In this document: positions 11,512 to 23,381 of the stretch, one piece after another
Position numbering within the stretch: position 1 is the first letter of the stretch
Layout: every line of letters starts with the position of its first letter
Assembly (NCBI GenBank): GCA_947561585.1
Contig: CANNZV010001187.1
Span: 110,848-174,847 of the forward strand
Length of the DNA stretch: 64,000 nt
DNA from: Caprella mutica
Lineage: Eukaryota > Arthropoda > Malacostraca > Amphipoda > Caprellidae
Reading direction: 5' to 3'
Made by a program: the position numbers and the translations under genes
The notes under the pieces: model-generated
Seen by the model: the letters and a program-made list of their open reading frames with translations, nothing else
Told to the model about the DNA's origin: nothing
Databases searched by the model: none

Positions 11512-11590
11512 GGATGAGTGGAATGGAGTGAATTGAGTGGGATGGAGTAAGGTGAGTGGAATGGAGTGTTGTGAGTGGACTGAATCATGT
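11512..11590. repeat. 19-bp minisatellite, right part
   Basis: Degenerate GGAATGGAGTGAATTGAGTG-type units resume on the other side of LINE copy 1. Confidence 0.8.
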
Positions 11591-11698
11591 GAGTAATTAT
11601 AATTTTTCAAATTGAATTAATTTTTAAATATAAATAATCAAATATATAAACTTAAACTATTTTCTTCTGTCTTTTCTTTGTAATTTTCATCATTTACT

Positions 11699-12093
11699 TG
11701 TAAACTAGTTAAAACAATCAACTAATGAAATCAACAAACTAGTTAAATGAACAAACTAGTTAAGTCAATCAACTAGTTAAATCAACCAACTAGTTAAGTC
11801 AGCCAACTAGTTAAATCAATCAACTAGTTAAATGAACAAACTAGTTAAGTCAGCCAACTAGTTAAATCAACCAACTAGTTAAGTCAGCCAACTAGTTAAA
11901 TCAATCAACTAGTTAAATCAACCAACTAGTTAAATCAAGCAACTAGTTAAATCAACCAACTAGTTAAATCAATCAACTAGTTAAATCAACCAACTAGTTA
12001 AATCAACTAACTAGTTAAATCAAGCAACTAGTTAAATCAACCAACTAGTTAAATCAATCAACTAGTTTAATCAATCAACTAGTTAAATCAATC
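11699..12093. repeat. 17-bp minisatellite
   Basis: About 23 copies of CAACTAGTTAAATCAAT. Each unit contains the palindrome AACTAGTT. Variants are AAGTCAGCC, AATGAACA and AATCAAGC. Confidence 0.93.
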
Positions 12094-13203
12094 AGCAAAG
12101 CATGGAAATAGTCAAAAAGAGAATTGACAGTTCAGTCTAAAAGTCCACACTATCTATTTCCAGTGGGTAATTACCTACCGCTAAAATTAATGGCAAAACT
12201 TTAGTGAATTAATTAGAACTGTTTTATTGGAATGGCAATGCTAATGTTTTATCCTGAATTTAAGGTGATATGTACTATTAAATGATATTTATTATAGACA
12301 CAAGCAAATGTCACGTACCAAAGATATTATATAACTATTTATGTATGCAAGTATAACTAGCACATAATCAAATATGAAAAGAGTAATTAAAACCTGAATA
12401 TTATCTTTATTTTAAAATATAATATATCAATGGTTAAAAATGGTAAAAATCTCAAAATTCCAAATTTTAATTAACGAATTAGTGGACAGTTCCACATCTT
12501 CGGTCATATAGAAAAGTATATAGTAATAATTATTTAATGGATGCAATTAAAATATTTAGACAATATAGGCAGTCATTTAGTGAAATAAACTTAGAGAACA
12601 TAATAAAAATAACCTAACTAACGGTATTAATAATTAATATAATGTAAGTACGAATTAATATTCTAAGAAGCTATAATATGAGTGATAGTTAATTCAAAGC
12701 TCATGAAATGCCCACATGTGACTAATATTTCCTATGTATATATTAGTTATCTTCAGTCTATTTTAATTGGTAAATCTTATCTAAATATACAGGTTTGGTG
12801 AGAGGAAAGCATTTACAGCCACAGCTCTGACTGCACAACACTTTGCTGTCTCAGTGAATAATCAACTGATTATAAAGATTATAACCATTATATTCCGTAT
12901 TTATAGGTCTTTATTGAGATTGTTCTACCACTGCTATTGTTGATATTGTTATACGTGTGTGGGAGTTCATTGTTATTGTCTAGTTGTTATAGTTTAGTTG
13001 TTATACCTCTCTTGTTGTTGTCTGGTTGTTATAGTTGTTCTTTGTCTGTTGTCTAGTTGTTCTTGTCTCCCTGTCTCTTGTCTAGTTGTTGTTGTTTTGT
13101 GTTGTTTAATCATCTCTTCTTTTGGGTCTCTAATGACCTCTTATCTAAAATTGGAATCTGGGGAAGCTATAAATAAACACTGATTATTCAATGGGATTGA
13201 TGG
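12094..13203. other. AT-rich stretch, no gene seen
   Basis: No coding evidence. The T/G-rich run at 12950-13130 is a degenerate GTTGTTATAGTTGTT-like low-complexity tract. A half-copy of the foldback family lies at about 12472-12540. Confidence 0.45.
12472..12540. mobile_element. Half-copy of GTTACGAATTATCGGTCAG foldback MITE
   Basis: Left arm only: TTAACGAATTAGTGGACAG, then TTCCACATCTTCGGTCATA, then AT-rich interior resembling the complete copies at 21.1, 22.5, 43.0 and 49.4 kb. No right arm follows. Confidence 0.6.
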
Positions 13204-14057
13204 TGAGTAGAGAGAGTCACTAAAGTGAGTAGAGAGAGTCACTAAAGTGAGTAGAGAGATTCACTAAAGTGAGTAGAGAGAGTCACTAAAGTGAGTAGAG
13301 AGTTACTATAGTGAGTAGAGAGTTACTAAAGTGAGTAAAGAGTTACTCACTAGAGAGTCACTTAAATGAGTAGAGAGTTATTAAAGTGAATAGAGAGTTA
13401 CTAAAGTGAGTAGAGAGTTACCATAGTGAGAAGAGAGTTACTTTAGTGAGTAAAGAGTTACTATAGTGAGTAGAGGGTCACTAAAGTGAGCATAGAGTTA
13501 TTTAAGTGAGTAGAGAGTTACTAAAGTGAGTAGAGAGATACCATAGTGAGTAGAGAGTTACTATAGTGAATAGAGGGTCACTAAAGTGAGTAGAGAGTTA
13601 TTAAAGTGAGTAGAGAGTTACTATAGTGAGTAGAGAGTCACTAAAATAATTAGAGAGTCACTAAAGTGAAAAGAGAGTCACTAAAGTGAGTAGAGAGTCA
13701 CTATAGTAAGTAGAGAGTCACTATAGTAAGTAGAGAGTCACTATAGTAAGTAGAGAGTCACTAAAGTGAGTAGAGAGTCACTATAGTAAGTAGAGAGTCA
13801 CTATAGTAAGTAGAGAGTCACTAAAGTGAGTAGAGAGTCACTAAAGTGAGTAGAGAGTCACTATAGTAAGTAGAGAGTCACTATAGTAAGTAGAGAGTCA
13901 CTAAAGTGAGTAGAGAGTCACTATAGTAAGTAGAGAGTCACTATAGTAAGTAGAGAGTCACTATAGTAAGTAGAGAGTCACTAAAGTGAGTAGAGAGTCA
14001 CTAAAGTGAGTAGAGAGTCACTAAAGTGAGTAGAGAGTCACTAAAGTGAGTAGAAAC
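13204..14057. repeat. 20-bp minisatellite
   Basis: About 42 copies of GAGTAGAGAGTCACTAAAGT. The left half is degenerate (TTACTATAGT, TTATTAAAGT). The right half, from 13620, is regular with alternating ACTAAAGTGAG and ACTATAGTAAG units. It shares the core CACTATAGTGAGTAGAGAG with the 29-bp array at 29.9 kb. Confidence 0.93.
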
Positions 14058-15037
14058 TTACTATAGTGTACAAAAACTAAATATTTCATATTTATATTAT
14101 TGATTTAATAATTAAAATGAATAAGGGGAAAATACCAAACAAATATGCACATCTTTTCCTGCATAAATATGCACAAAATTAAAATTAAATGAATAAATAT
14201 CATATTTCTATCTAGTAATCTACAAGTAATCAATTCATTTAATCTAGAAGATATAATTTTCTAAAGTAATTTCCTGAATCAGGAAACATTTCGATATTTC
14301 AAACAATAGTAAATGTAACCTTCTGCAATTTCGCGAGCGTAGTAAAAGCAATTGTGAACTCTAAAGTTCATCCCGGAACATTTTGCGCAATTGTAGCTAC
14401 CTGCAAACCTACAAATCCTCTAAACTTTATTCTATCCGCTCTGTAGAGGATAGAAAAAAAAGAGGCATTTGCCAAAAACTTCAGTTGTCGGAAAACTGCC
14501 TTACACAAAAAGGGGCCGAATAAAAGTCTCGAACAATGACACATCTGAAGGGGGGGGGGTATTTTTAGGCCAAATTAAAAGCGTTTGTTGGTGAGACAAA
14601 TTACACACACCTGAGTATCAGGAAATGCACAGGTACTTCAGTTCACTGTCTCGGGACTACTTTGGGGGGAAACATTAGTCAGGAAGTTTAAAATAGTGAT
14701 TCTATTGGATCGGAAGAAAACGATAAATAATTGATATTTAATTTTATTCTTATTGGTGTCTATAATTGATGAGGAATTGATTATTCTCTTATTTTCTACA
14801 TTTTTCATCCATTTCTTCTTCATCTACTCATTTATACTATCATTTTCTTTCTTATTTCTATTTATCAGCCATTCTCCACACTTCCTCATCTCCCTTTCTC
14901 TTCATTTCCCTTCTCATTTCTCTCTCATTTCTCTCTCATTCCTCAATCAGTCTCATTATACCTCACCGTTTCTCTCATTCTACTTCTATGCATAACTGTA
15001 CGAACAAACATTCTTTGTTTGCACCACAAACACTGAT
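14058..15037. other. Unannotated stretch with low-complexity tracts
   Basis: It contains a G9-10 run near 14549 and a T/C-rich tract at 14780-14990. No gene is supported. Confidence 0.4.
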
Positions 15038-15232
15038 AGCTAATGTACCATCAAAATAAAAAGTACCACCAGATGTACCATCACAATAAAAAGTACAACC
15101 AGATGTACCATCACAATAAAAAGTACCACCAGATGTACCATCACAATAAAAAAGTACCACCAAATGTACCATCACAATAGAAAGTACCACCAGATGTACC
15201 ATCACAATAGAAAGTACCACCAGATGTACCAT
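15038..15232. repeat. 30-bp minisatellite, about six copies
   Basis: The unit contains ACCACCAGATGTACCATCAC followed by AATAAAAAGT. One unit has an extra A, which shifts the phase. Confidence 0.9.
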
Positions 15233-15275
15233 TTTAGATCCACTGAATTCACTTTTCGTCCAAATGTTCTTCTCA

Positions 15276-15490
15276 GAGTCATGACTCCATAAACATCGTC
15301 ACTCTATTGGTAAGAGTCATGACTCTTATAGAGTCATGACTCTATAAACATCGTCACTCTATAGGTAAGAGTCATGACTCTATAAACATCGTCACTCTAT
15401 AGGTAAGAGTCACGACTCTATAAACATCGTCACTCTATAGGTAAGAGTCATGACTCTATAACTCTATAAGAGTCATGACTCTATATGAGT
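15276..15490. repeat. 38-bp array with palindromic AGAGTCATGACTCT
   Basis: Four to five units of AGAGTCATGACTCTATAAAC then ATCGTCACTCTATAGGTA. AGAGTCATGACTCT is a perfect 14-bp palindrome, so each unit can form a small hairpin. Confidence 0.88.
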
Positions 15491-15540
15491 CATATGGGCT
15501 GTTAAGTCTTCTTATCTTGACTTAAACCACAGAAGCACTC

Positions 15541-15800
15541 GATATAAATATCACTGTCTCGATATCTGTTTCACTGTCTCGATATCTGTTTCACTGTCTC
15601 GATATTTGTTTCACTGTCTCGATGTTTGTTTCACTGTCTCGATGTTTGTTTCACTGTCTCGATGTTTGTTTCACTGTCTCGATGTTTGTTTCACTGTCTC
15701 GATGTTTGTTTCACTGTCTCGATGTTTGTTTCACTGTCTCGATGTTTGTTTCACTGTCTCGATGTTTGTTTCACTGTCTCGATGTTTGTTTCACTGTCTC
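15541..15800. repeat. 20-bp minisatellite
   Basis: About 13 copies of CTCGATGTTTGTTTCACTGT. The leftmost copies read GATATCTG instead of GATGTTTG. All three plus frames are open through it, a by-product of a stop-free unit. Confidence 0.93.
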
Positions 15801-16453
15801 AATACATCAGATACATCACTCAAATTATCCAGTGAACTAAAGGGCTTGCAAGAGTATAGGATTAGTGACATCATAGCTAAGTAAAGAGTGAAAAAGAGGC
15901 AAAGAGTAGCGTATGTCACAAGGAGTCACAAGGATAAAGGGACCTTCAAAAAGCACAATATGCTCATCCAAGGAAGGCCCCTGTGCACAGCCAGCTGCGC
16001 TGCTCAACGTAGGGTTACCAACGGAGAAAGGTAAATCTCTCTCCATCACTCCCCACTTGGAGCCTATGCACTTCAAACCGTACTCCCAAACCTGACGAAG
16101 GAAGAACCTCCACCAGGCGTAGGAAGACAGTTTGGGTGCAATAATAGGCTACTACAAGTTTTAACCTGGACTTGGTCAGTCAAACCCGCCAGTCACTGCC
16201 CACCTCACAGGGGCTGCCCAAAGGCAGTCCCTGAGACGGTGACAGGACGCAGGGTATGACCTGATCTCTCTCGCCACGTAAAGGCACCAGGGTTTCTCAT
16301 TAAATATAGAAGAGCAGAATGTGTTTTCTACACTAAGTAAACACAAGCGGCAAAGGTGAAGTCTGGGGGGTGCACAGAAAACAACTGCCACCAGTCACAC
16401 ATCTGCTCCTGCTCAGAGAAGGCCAAAACAAGAGGTCAGGATAAACTCTGAGC

Positions 16454-17774
16454 TCAGTAATCAAGCCCAGGGAGAATCCCGTCCAGGCGTCTTTTAAACG
16501 AGTCAACTGATGGACTGTTGACAATTTTAGCTGGAAGTCTGTTCCAGAGGTTGCAGACTTTCACCAGCATGAAATTCTCCAGTTGGGTAGTGCCGAACCG
16601 AGGTGGAACAACCTTCCACCCATGGTTACGGGTGGCGTTTTGGCACAAAAAAATAGTCATGGGGGTCAACCTCAGAGAATCTCCTAAGGATCTTAAAACT
16701 CTCTATGAGGGGACCCCTCATACGCCACTGCTCTAGAATAAAAAGACCTAGATCTTCCAATCTTCGAGCGTAGCCCTTAAAGCGGATTTCTGGCACAAGC
16801 TTTGTGACCCGAGCTTGTACTTGTTCCAGCCGCTTGATATCTGAGAGCAGTGTCGGCGACCAGAACTGGACTGCATACTCCAGTAGTGGTCTTACTAGGG
16901 AGTTATAGAGGGTGAGTACAGTCTCCCTATTTCGGTATGTAAACTGTCTCTTTATATATCCAAGGATCTTCTTTGCCTTCCTTTCAGCATCCAAACACTG
17001 TCTGGAGAACTTCAGATCACGGGTGATCAGAATACCAAGATCTCTTTGTTCATCAGTAGGCATGACAGGGGCCCCGAGCAAAGCGTAGTTGGCTTCAAGG
17101 TTCCGAGAACCCGCATGGAGCACTCTACACTTATTTACGTTAAAAGGCATCTGCCACGAATCCGACCAGTCTCCAATTCTCAACAGGTCTCCCTGGAGTT
17201 CTCTGACGGCAGCGTTGATGCCATTCTTCGTGTCGTCAGTGAATTTTGAAATTTTACTGACGAGCCCCACCTCTAGATCGTTGATGTAGATGATAAAGAG
17301 TAGTGGACCAAGGACAAATCCCTGTGGAACCCTGCTGGTTATGGAGCCCAAACCATATGCTACTCTATTGATAACCACTCTCTGTCTTCTGCCGCTCAGC
17401 CACGATTTGATCCATTGCAGGACGCGACCTCTTACTCCAATAGCTTCTACCTTGACTAAAAGCCGCCCGTGGGGTACTTTGTCAAAGGCCTTTTTGAAGT
17501 CCAGATACACGATGTCAACTGCTCTGGATCTGTCATTTTCATTAAAGACGTACAAGAAGAATTCTAATAGGTTAGTCAGACATGATTTCCCACGAAGAAA
17601 ACCATGCTGACTTTTCCCTATGAGTTTGTGCTCTTCAAGGTGAGCAGTAACCCAGTTCTTAATGATTGACTCTAGCAGCTTGCCTGGAACCGACGTCAGG
17701 CTGATCGGCCTGTAATTGCTGCTAGTCGTGGTGTCTCCAGCCTTGAAGATCGGGGCCACATCTGCTATCTTCAT
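16454..17774 (-). pseudogene. ORF2 reverse transcriptase of LINE copy 2
   Basis: The open stretch 16626-17774 holds the RT fingers/palm: SSNYRPISLTSVPGKLLES, QHGFLRGKSCLTNLLEF, palm A VDIVYLDFKKAFDKVPH, the block RVPQGFVLGPLLFIIYINDL, palm C KFTDDTK, then the thumb (WQMPFNVNKCRVLHAG, LGYIKRQFTYRNRETVL, RPLLEYAVQFWSP). Motif C reads F-T-D-D where F-A-D-D is usual; both aspartates remain. At a run of A/T near 16643-16655 the frame shifts. The C-terminal tail continues in another frame (RNHGWKVVPPRFGTTQLEN, NLWNRLPAKIV) to a stop at 16454. Confidence 0.88.
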
Positions 17775-18330
17775 GTCGTCAGGAACCTCAGCTGTCTCCA
17801 GAGAGACATTGAAGATAGGTTGCAGGAACCCATCAGGTCAAGCAGCCTTGTTCGGGTCTAGCCCGTCAAGTTTAGCTTCTACCTCTTCAAGAGTACAGAC
17901 GATTTCAGTCAGTGCCCTCGGCCTATCATAGATAATAACAGGGTCAGGGTATTAGCCACGTCCTCCCTAGTGAACACACTGACGAAATACCTGTTTAGTT
18001 CAGCGGCTATCTCCAAGTCTGAGGCTACCAACATTCCTTGACTCGTCCTGATGGGCCCAATTTGGTTCCTAGTGGGCTTTCTGCTATTTACATACGTGAA
18101 GAACTCTTTCGGGTTGTCCTACATGCGAACGCAACCCGCTGTTCTTCCGCTATTTTAGCTTGCCTCACTAGTCTTTTGACCAGCCTTCGCTGGTCAAAAA
18201 GCAGTCTCTGGTTTTCCAATGTAGGGTTTGACCTGGCTGAGGCGTAGAGTAGTTTTCTTCTCTTAATCGTTCTGCCAAGATCATTGTGGAACCATTTAGG
18301 ATTAACCTTCCTGGAACCCCCCATCATTTT
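17775..18330 (-). pseudogene. ORF2 linker between endonuclease and RT, LINE copy 2
   Basis: The piece at 18088-18327 reads KVNPKWFHNDLGRTIKRRK and QRRLVKRLVRQAKIAEEQR, the basic helical linker typical of LINE ORF2. Further on (17931-18087) a recognisable NRYFVSVFTREDVANTL-like segment is interrupted by stops and frame changes. It joins the RT region at a degraded LDPNKA-type segment. Confidence 0.7.
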
Positions 18331-19105
18331 ACGCAGAATGCAAGTTTCCTGGATAGAGATGTAGCTTGTTTAAATCCCCGCCACATCTGCTCAAGATCCT
18401 GCAGATTACGGATAAAACTCTCATAATCTGCTCTTCTTAGGTTCAGTATGCTCCTCTGAGAGATCTGCTCTTGCTCTAACTTGACCCCCACTCTGAAGGA
18501 TACGGCATGGTGATCACTGGTACCTAGGCATTCACCAACTGAGACCTCAGAAACGAGATCTGTATCGGTAGTAAATACCAAGTCTAGCGTGTTGCTGCCT
18601 CTAGTAGGAGTCTCCACCAATGGGTAAGGAAATTAGTGATTGCAAATTCGATCAATCTCTTCCCTTCACCATCTGAAATATGCGTGCTCCAGTCCACTCT
18701 GCATTTGAAATCCCATAACAAAACGGCTGTTTCATCCTGCAGGAGATCTGTCAAAGCAGCGTAGAGATCAAGATCATTGGCTCTAGTCTGATGTGGTGGT
18801 CTGTAGAGAAGATATAGTTGTAATGTGACGCTTGACCTTATCTCAATCCCTATCATCTCATGTGGTGAGTTAATGGGTTTAAGTACTGGAAGAAGGTGAC
18901 ATCGTGCGTAGATCATTACTCCACCACCCGCTCTGTTACCTCTGTCCCGATGGAACATCTTGTATCCAGGCATATGATACTCCCAATCAAAGTCTCTTCC
19001 ATCAGTGTTTAGCCAGGTTTCTGTGATGCAGATGACATCGTACGAACCAACAGCCACCATACAACGAAACTCCTGAAGCTTTTTCCTGATGGAACGAGCA
19101 TTCAA
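18331..19105 (-). pseudogene. ORF2 apurinic-type endonuclease, LINE copy 2
   Basis: It starts LNARSIRKKLQEF (the first codon is TTG, not ATG). ICITETWLN holds the catalytic Glu, and GNRAGGGVMIYAR and a DWSTHIS segment follow. The usual GDFN motif here reads WDFK, a likely disabling change. After a frameshift near 18610 comes RGSNTLDLVFTTDTD and then TSDHHAVSF with the conserved Ser-Asp-His. This is the endonuclease/exonuclease/phosphatase fold that nicks target DNA in LINE retrotransposition. Confidence 0.85.
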
Positions 19106-19234
19106 TAGTATTATCCGGAGATCTCGGGAGAGTCTCCGGATACCTGCAGGTTTCCCTGATCCTCAGAGTCTGCGGTCCCTCCTGAATCCGAGTCATGGTC
19201 AGGGTCTTCTGGGTCAGAAGGATCTCTTGGGTCT

Positions 19235-20241
19235 TCAGGGTCTACATAGGTCAGGGTCTGGGGGATTAAAGCAAACGTTTCTCCTTGGACGTTTAACATG
19301 TCCAGACCCCGAGGCTTCACATCCAGTCATTGTCTGACCAACGCAAGTGTTGACTGCCAAGGGTTTAGTAACTGTTGCCTGCTGATCTTCCATTTGAAGC
19401 TGAACCATCCTTTTTCTTCTCCTCCATCTCCTAACAGAAGAAGATTTCTTCCTCGAGACAATACAATCCGCTTTCAGTGGCTTGAACAACTTGGAAACAA
19501 GATGTTCGGAAAACAAAGTGCTTCCCTTGTTACTGAAGTGGGTGCCGTCTTTGAAGTATAGGTCGTTTCTGCAGAAGAATAAGGACCACAGGTCGAGGTA
19601 CCTGAGACTGTGGGTCTTGCAGAGGGAGCCCAGTTGCTTGTTTAACGACAGAGCTTTACTGTAATGCTCCCCTGTTGCATACTTCCTAGGTATGAGGCCC
19701 ACAATGATGCCTAGGTTTTCATTGGTCTTGATAGTTTTGAGAAGCCGTTTATAGTTCTCAACTATTTTTTCAGTTGGACCACTTCTTCTGTTATTGATGA
19801 ACAGGTCATTCCCACCAACAGAAACTATTAGGGTATCATCCCTTTTCATATCGAGAGAAGCGATCTTATCTATAACCCTGTCAATTTTGGTGCCTGGGAG
19901 GGACATGACACAATTTTCTCTGCGAAGCTGCGTAAAACGCCGACCGGTTTGCCTCCCTACAAGGGAGTCGCCAACCAGGAGGTTTACAGTTGCCCTTATT
20001 GATGGTACCGTAGGTCTACCTTGTAACTTACTATTCTCCTTCTTCCTCTCAGTGTCCAGACGGGTTTTTATCCTGATACTTCTGACAAAGTTGTCTTTTA
20101 TGTCCCTGGATTCTGTTGTCACCTCCATATCAACTACAGAGGGGCGTAATGACTCCTGGGATACCTGATCATTTAACAGGACACTCCGGTATGATCCCCT
20201 CACAGAGTCAGCCGTGGACCTCGCTGCCTCGAGGGATAACT
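19235..20241 (-). CDS. LINE ORF1 with SGNH/GDSL esterase domain, 5'-truncated
   Basis: The open frame runs from an in-frame stop just upstream of 20241 to a stop at 19235. There is no ATG at the start, so the N-terminal part (often a zinc finger or coiled coil in this family) is missing or decayed. Counting from the GTG at 20203 (322 residues), the SGNH blocks are intact: LLVGDSL with the nucleophile Ser near residue 80, SVGGNDLF with Gly-Asn-Asp near 130-133, and KDGTHFSNKG with Asp219 and His222. A basic tail (RRWRRRKR) follows. Esterase ORF1s are known from CR1/L2-group LINEs, where they are thought to act on lipids or chaperone the RNP; the substrate is unknown. It is the least damaged frame of this LINE. 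Confidence 0.82.
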
Positions 20242-20267
20242 CTTATACTGTGACTGTAGGTCTCATA

Positions 20268-20828
20268 ATCCTCAATGTCTACAGGCCTCTCCATCAGTAA
20301 ATGTCTACAGGCCTCTCTATCTACAGTGTCTACAGGCCTCTCTATCTACAGTGTCTACAGGCCTCTCTATCTACAGTGTCAACAGGCCTCTCTATCTACA
20401 GTGTCTACTAGCCTCTCTATCTACAGTGTCTATAGGCCTTTCTATCAACAGTGTCTACAGGCCTCATCATCTACAGTGTCTACAGGCCTCTCTATGTACA
20501 GTGTCTACAAGACTCTCTATCTACAGTGTCTACTGGCCTCTCTATCTACAGTGTCTACAGGCCTCTCTATGTACAGTGTCTACAGGCCTTTCTATGTACA
20601 GTGTCTACAGGCCTCTCTATGTACAGTGTCTACAGGCCTCTCTATCTACAGTGTCTACTGGCCTCTCTATCCACAGTGTCTACTGGCCTCTCTATCCATA
20701 GTGTCTACATGCCTCTCTATCTACAGTGTCTAAATGCCTCTCTATCTACAGTGTCTACATGCCTCTCTATCTACAGTGTCTACATGCCTCTCTATCTACA
20801 GTGTCTACATGCCTCCCTATCTACAATG
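20268..20828. repeat. 25-bp minisatellite
   Basis: About 22 copies of a unit containing TGTCTACAGGCCTCTCTATC then TACAG. Variants are ACTGGCC, ACATGCC and ATGTACAG. It begins exactly where LINE copy 2 fades out. Confidence 0.93.
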
Positions 20829-21121
20829 CCCCAGGTAAAGATTCCCCGGTGGGAGTACAGGGGGCTTTCTAAGCCTATTTGGGGCTCAGCAGGAGGGGTT
20901 TGTATATAAAATGCATGAGCCGAGATGGCAATTTTCTTTGATGATTGGACTATATTGGATGAAATGAACTGGATCCATTAAAGAGATCGCCACACACTGC
21001 CCGATGTAAGTGAATCAACTCTCCACTTCTCCGTGGCTCATTTTAACACTGACAAACATGAGGGGATTTGATGAGCAGTGGAACAACACTCTGAACCATT
21101 TAGTGAGGGAGATTTGGTAAG

Positions 21122-21334
21122 TAGGGTAAGTTCAGAATTATCGGTCAGTTCCATGTTTTCGATCACGTTAGAAACAGATATATTGTAATTATTATTTGAT
21201 TATTATTTTTATTGGTATCCAAGATAACTGTAGGTATCAAGGATACCAATAATTATAACAGTTAAATAATAATTACTATATATCTTACGTGTACGAAAAC
21301 ATGGAACTGACCGATAATTCGTAACTTAACCTAG
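21122..21334. mobile_element. Foldback MITE, copy 1
   Basis: Left arm GGGTAAGTTCAGAATTATCG and right arm CGATAATTCGTAACTTAACC pair over about 40 bp, through GTCAGTTCCATGTTTTCGAT. A second palindrome in the centre (ATTGGTATCC...GGATACCAAT) makes the whole element a hairpin. TAG flanks both ends (possible 3-bp target duplication). It encodes nothing. Confidence 0.8.
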
Positions 21335-21879
21335 TCATTACTTTAATGGTTGAGATGAAAGTAAGGCTTATAAACACCGATATAAAATGACAAAATATTG
21401 ATTACAATTAGCCATAATATTCATACAATATAATTAATTGTAAGGAAATAATGAATGCATCTGACAAAGAACTACAACACAAACAATCTCGTATTGAAGT
21501 CATCAGATTCATGAGGTCTTTCAAAGAGCGTTCAACTGGCGCTCTAATTTATGTTAACATCATTTCGACAACAAAAAGCCAATTAGTTGCCTGCAGTGCC
21601 CGGTAACACGCAATTCACAGCCTATATTCAGCCACCAAATTAATTCGGTTACTCCTCAAATTTTAGTCAATAATCGAAATAGTGCGAAAGGTGGTTAAGC
21701 AAACTATTGGCTAGCAGGCGACTATGGCCCTTATCTCCTCGGTGTTTGGGTAGGAATAGCATTAGAGAAGTGAGGCGCTAAGGGTGTGATTGAGGTGAAC
21801 AGGAAAACACCTGCCACCAATTGATTCTATTGCTGAGGACATTTTCAAATCAAATTTTAAGGGTATTTTTGTGTTGGGG
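21335..21879. other. Unannotated AT-rich stretch
   Basis: No gene or repeat recognised. Confidence 0.45.
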
Positions 21880-22045
21880 GTGATAGGGAGGGAGGGGGGT
21901 AAAGAGATAAGGAGGAAAGAGATAGGAAGGAAAGAGATAGGGGGGGAAAGAGATAGGAGGGGATAAAGAGAGAGAGAGGGAGATGGGTAAAGAGATAGGG
22001 GGGTAAAGAGATAGGGGGTAAAGAGATAGGAAGGGAGTGATAACT
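21880..22045. repeat. Purine-rich GGGTAAAGAGATAGG array
   Basis: A degenerate array of about ten G/A-rich units (AAAGAGATAGG with variable G runs). Almost all pyrimidine is on the other strand, apart from single T residues. Confidence 0.75.
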
Positions 22046-22475
22046 AATAATAATAGAGATAGGTAAAATAGAAATAATATTCCCTTCTCATTGTTAAATA
22101 TACATTAAAATACTTGATATGAGGAATATAACTTTAAAATGTGGTTATGAATAAGAAAAATCATTTCTGAAGGAGTTACAGTTTATTTGTTTATAATTAG
22201 TAATCTACAACTGCCTCAGTTAGGAAGCTGAGGATAGGATTTAAATTCCTTCAAATAATGCAATTGTGATCAAATTTAGGAAAATAAGACTTAAATTTTA
22301 GTAGCTGCCGAATGTCACGAGAATATTTCCATTTCATCTAAACATATACTGTGTAAGAAATGAAATAACGGAAGGCCTACCAAAGTGTGACCAGTTTACT
22401 GCAATCATTCTGTTATCCTTACATAAGGAAATTAATTCAACTTATATCGATTTTCAATATAAATTCATATCTATA

Positions 22476-22605
22476 GGGTAAGTTACGAATTATCGGTCAG
22501 TTTCACATCTTCGGTCATATAAGAAAAACGATATTACAATTTTTATATCGTGTTTTCTTTTATGACCGAGGATGTGAAACTGACCGATAATTCGTTACAA
22601 AAACC
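22476..22605. mobile_element. Foldback MITE, copy 2 (short, near-perfect palindrome)
   Basis: GGGTAAGTTACGAATTATCG at the left and CGATAATTCGTTAC at the right, with CAGTTTCACATCTTCGGTCA matched on the opposite arm by TGACCGAGGATGTGAAACTG. The loop is only about 20 bp, and the central ATTGGTATCC palindrome of the longer copies is absent. Confidence 0.82.
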
Positions 22606-23031
22606 AATAAAGGGAGTATTTATTCAATGCATACAGGCTATATAATGAGTGAATTATCTTCTCATTGAATATGATAATGAGTTATTATCTCTCTCTATTT
22701 ATGAGTATCATATTACATTATCATGAGTAGAGCCATTGAGACTCAAGTTAAATTAACAATCTATTTGGAATAATATAACATAAACTAAAGTGCCACTTCT
22801 TATTCTCAACCCAGAGAGAAATTTCAGTGGGGCGATAGAAGTTCTCGGGAACCTGTTAATTTGTGGTTAGATATTTTTAAACCAAAAATAAATAAATGGA
22901 ATATAGAAAATAAAGTTATTCTTCTTTCAAAAAAATTATTTTTCAAGTAGAAAAAGATTAATAAAAACATGTTATCTGTCATTTGTTTCGAATTAAATAA
23001 AAAAAAATAATAGTATTTAATATATAGACAT
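22606..23031. other. Unannotated AT-rich stretch
   Basis: No supported feature. Confidence 0.45.
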
Positions 23032-23092
23032 CCCCTGCTTTAGTTACCAAATCACAACTCAGTTTAATTACCAAATGGTAACTAAAGCGAGG
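23032..23092. repeat. 61-bp hairpin
   Basis: Arms GCTTTAGTTACCAAAT and AAATGGTAACTAAAGC flank about 22 bp. It may be the remnant of a small palindromic element. Confidence 0.65.
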
Positions 23093-23381
23093 AAAAGTAA
23101 CAAGAAATTTATAATTGTCACTCCTTGATTATATATCTCTTTTCTATGAGTTATAGAAAGAAAATTTGTTTTAGTATTATAGTACTATATAAGCCTATTA
23201 TGAAACAGTGTTACAGTGTTTGAAGTTTAAAGTAGTGAATTTATTAAAGGTTATATAATATAACCATAGCTCAACTCTCACTCAGTATAGGTGAGTAATT
23301 AATAAATACATAGATTTCTATAATCATTGTGTTGCATTGAACAAACAGCAATTTTATGCTCTGTGAAATATTTTGGAAGAA

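Larger units (their letters stand above)
15916..20275 (-). mobile_element. CR1-like LINE copy 2 (about 4.4 kb, nearly complete)
   Basis: A minus-strand non-LTR retrotransposon. In element order (right to left) it has an SGNH-esterase ORF1 (20241-19235), an endonuclease (19105-18331), a linker (18330-17775), a reverse transcriptase (17774 to about 16640), the ORF2 C-terminus (to 16454) and a 3' untranslated region ending in short repeats (15916-15935). ORF2 is broken by frameshifts near 18610, 18327 and 16645 and by stops in the linker. The order and motifs fit CR1-clade elements whose ORF1 encodes an esterase. The 5' end is lost, and the sequence passes into a 25-bp minisatellite near 20270. 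I see no target duplication. Confidence 0.88.

Noticed and set aside
15606..15884. Cysteine-rich plus-strand frames (FHCLDVCFTVS repeats) that might look like a secreted protein
   Set aside because: A 20-bp tandem repeat read in three equally open frames; no signal peptide with start context, no unique domain.
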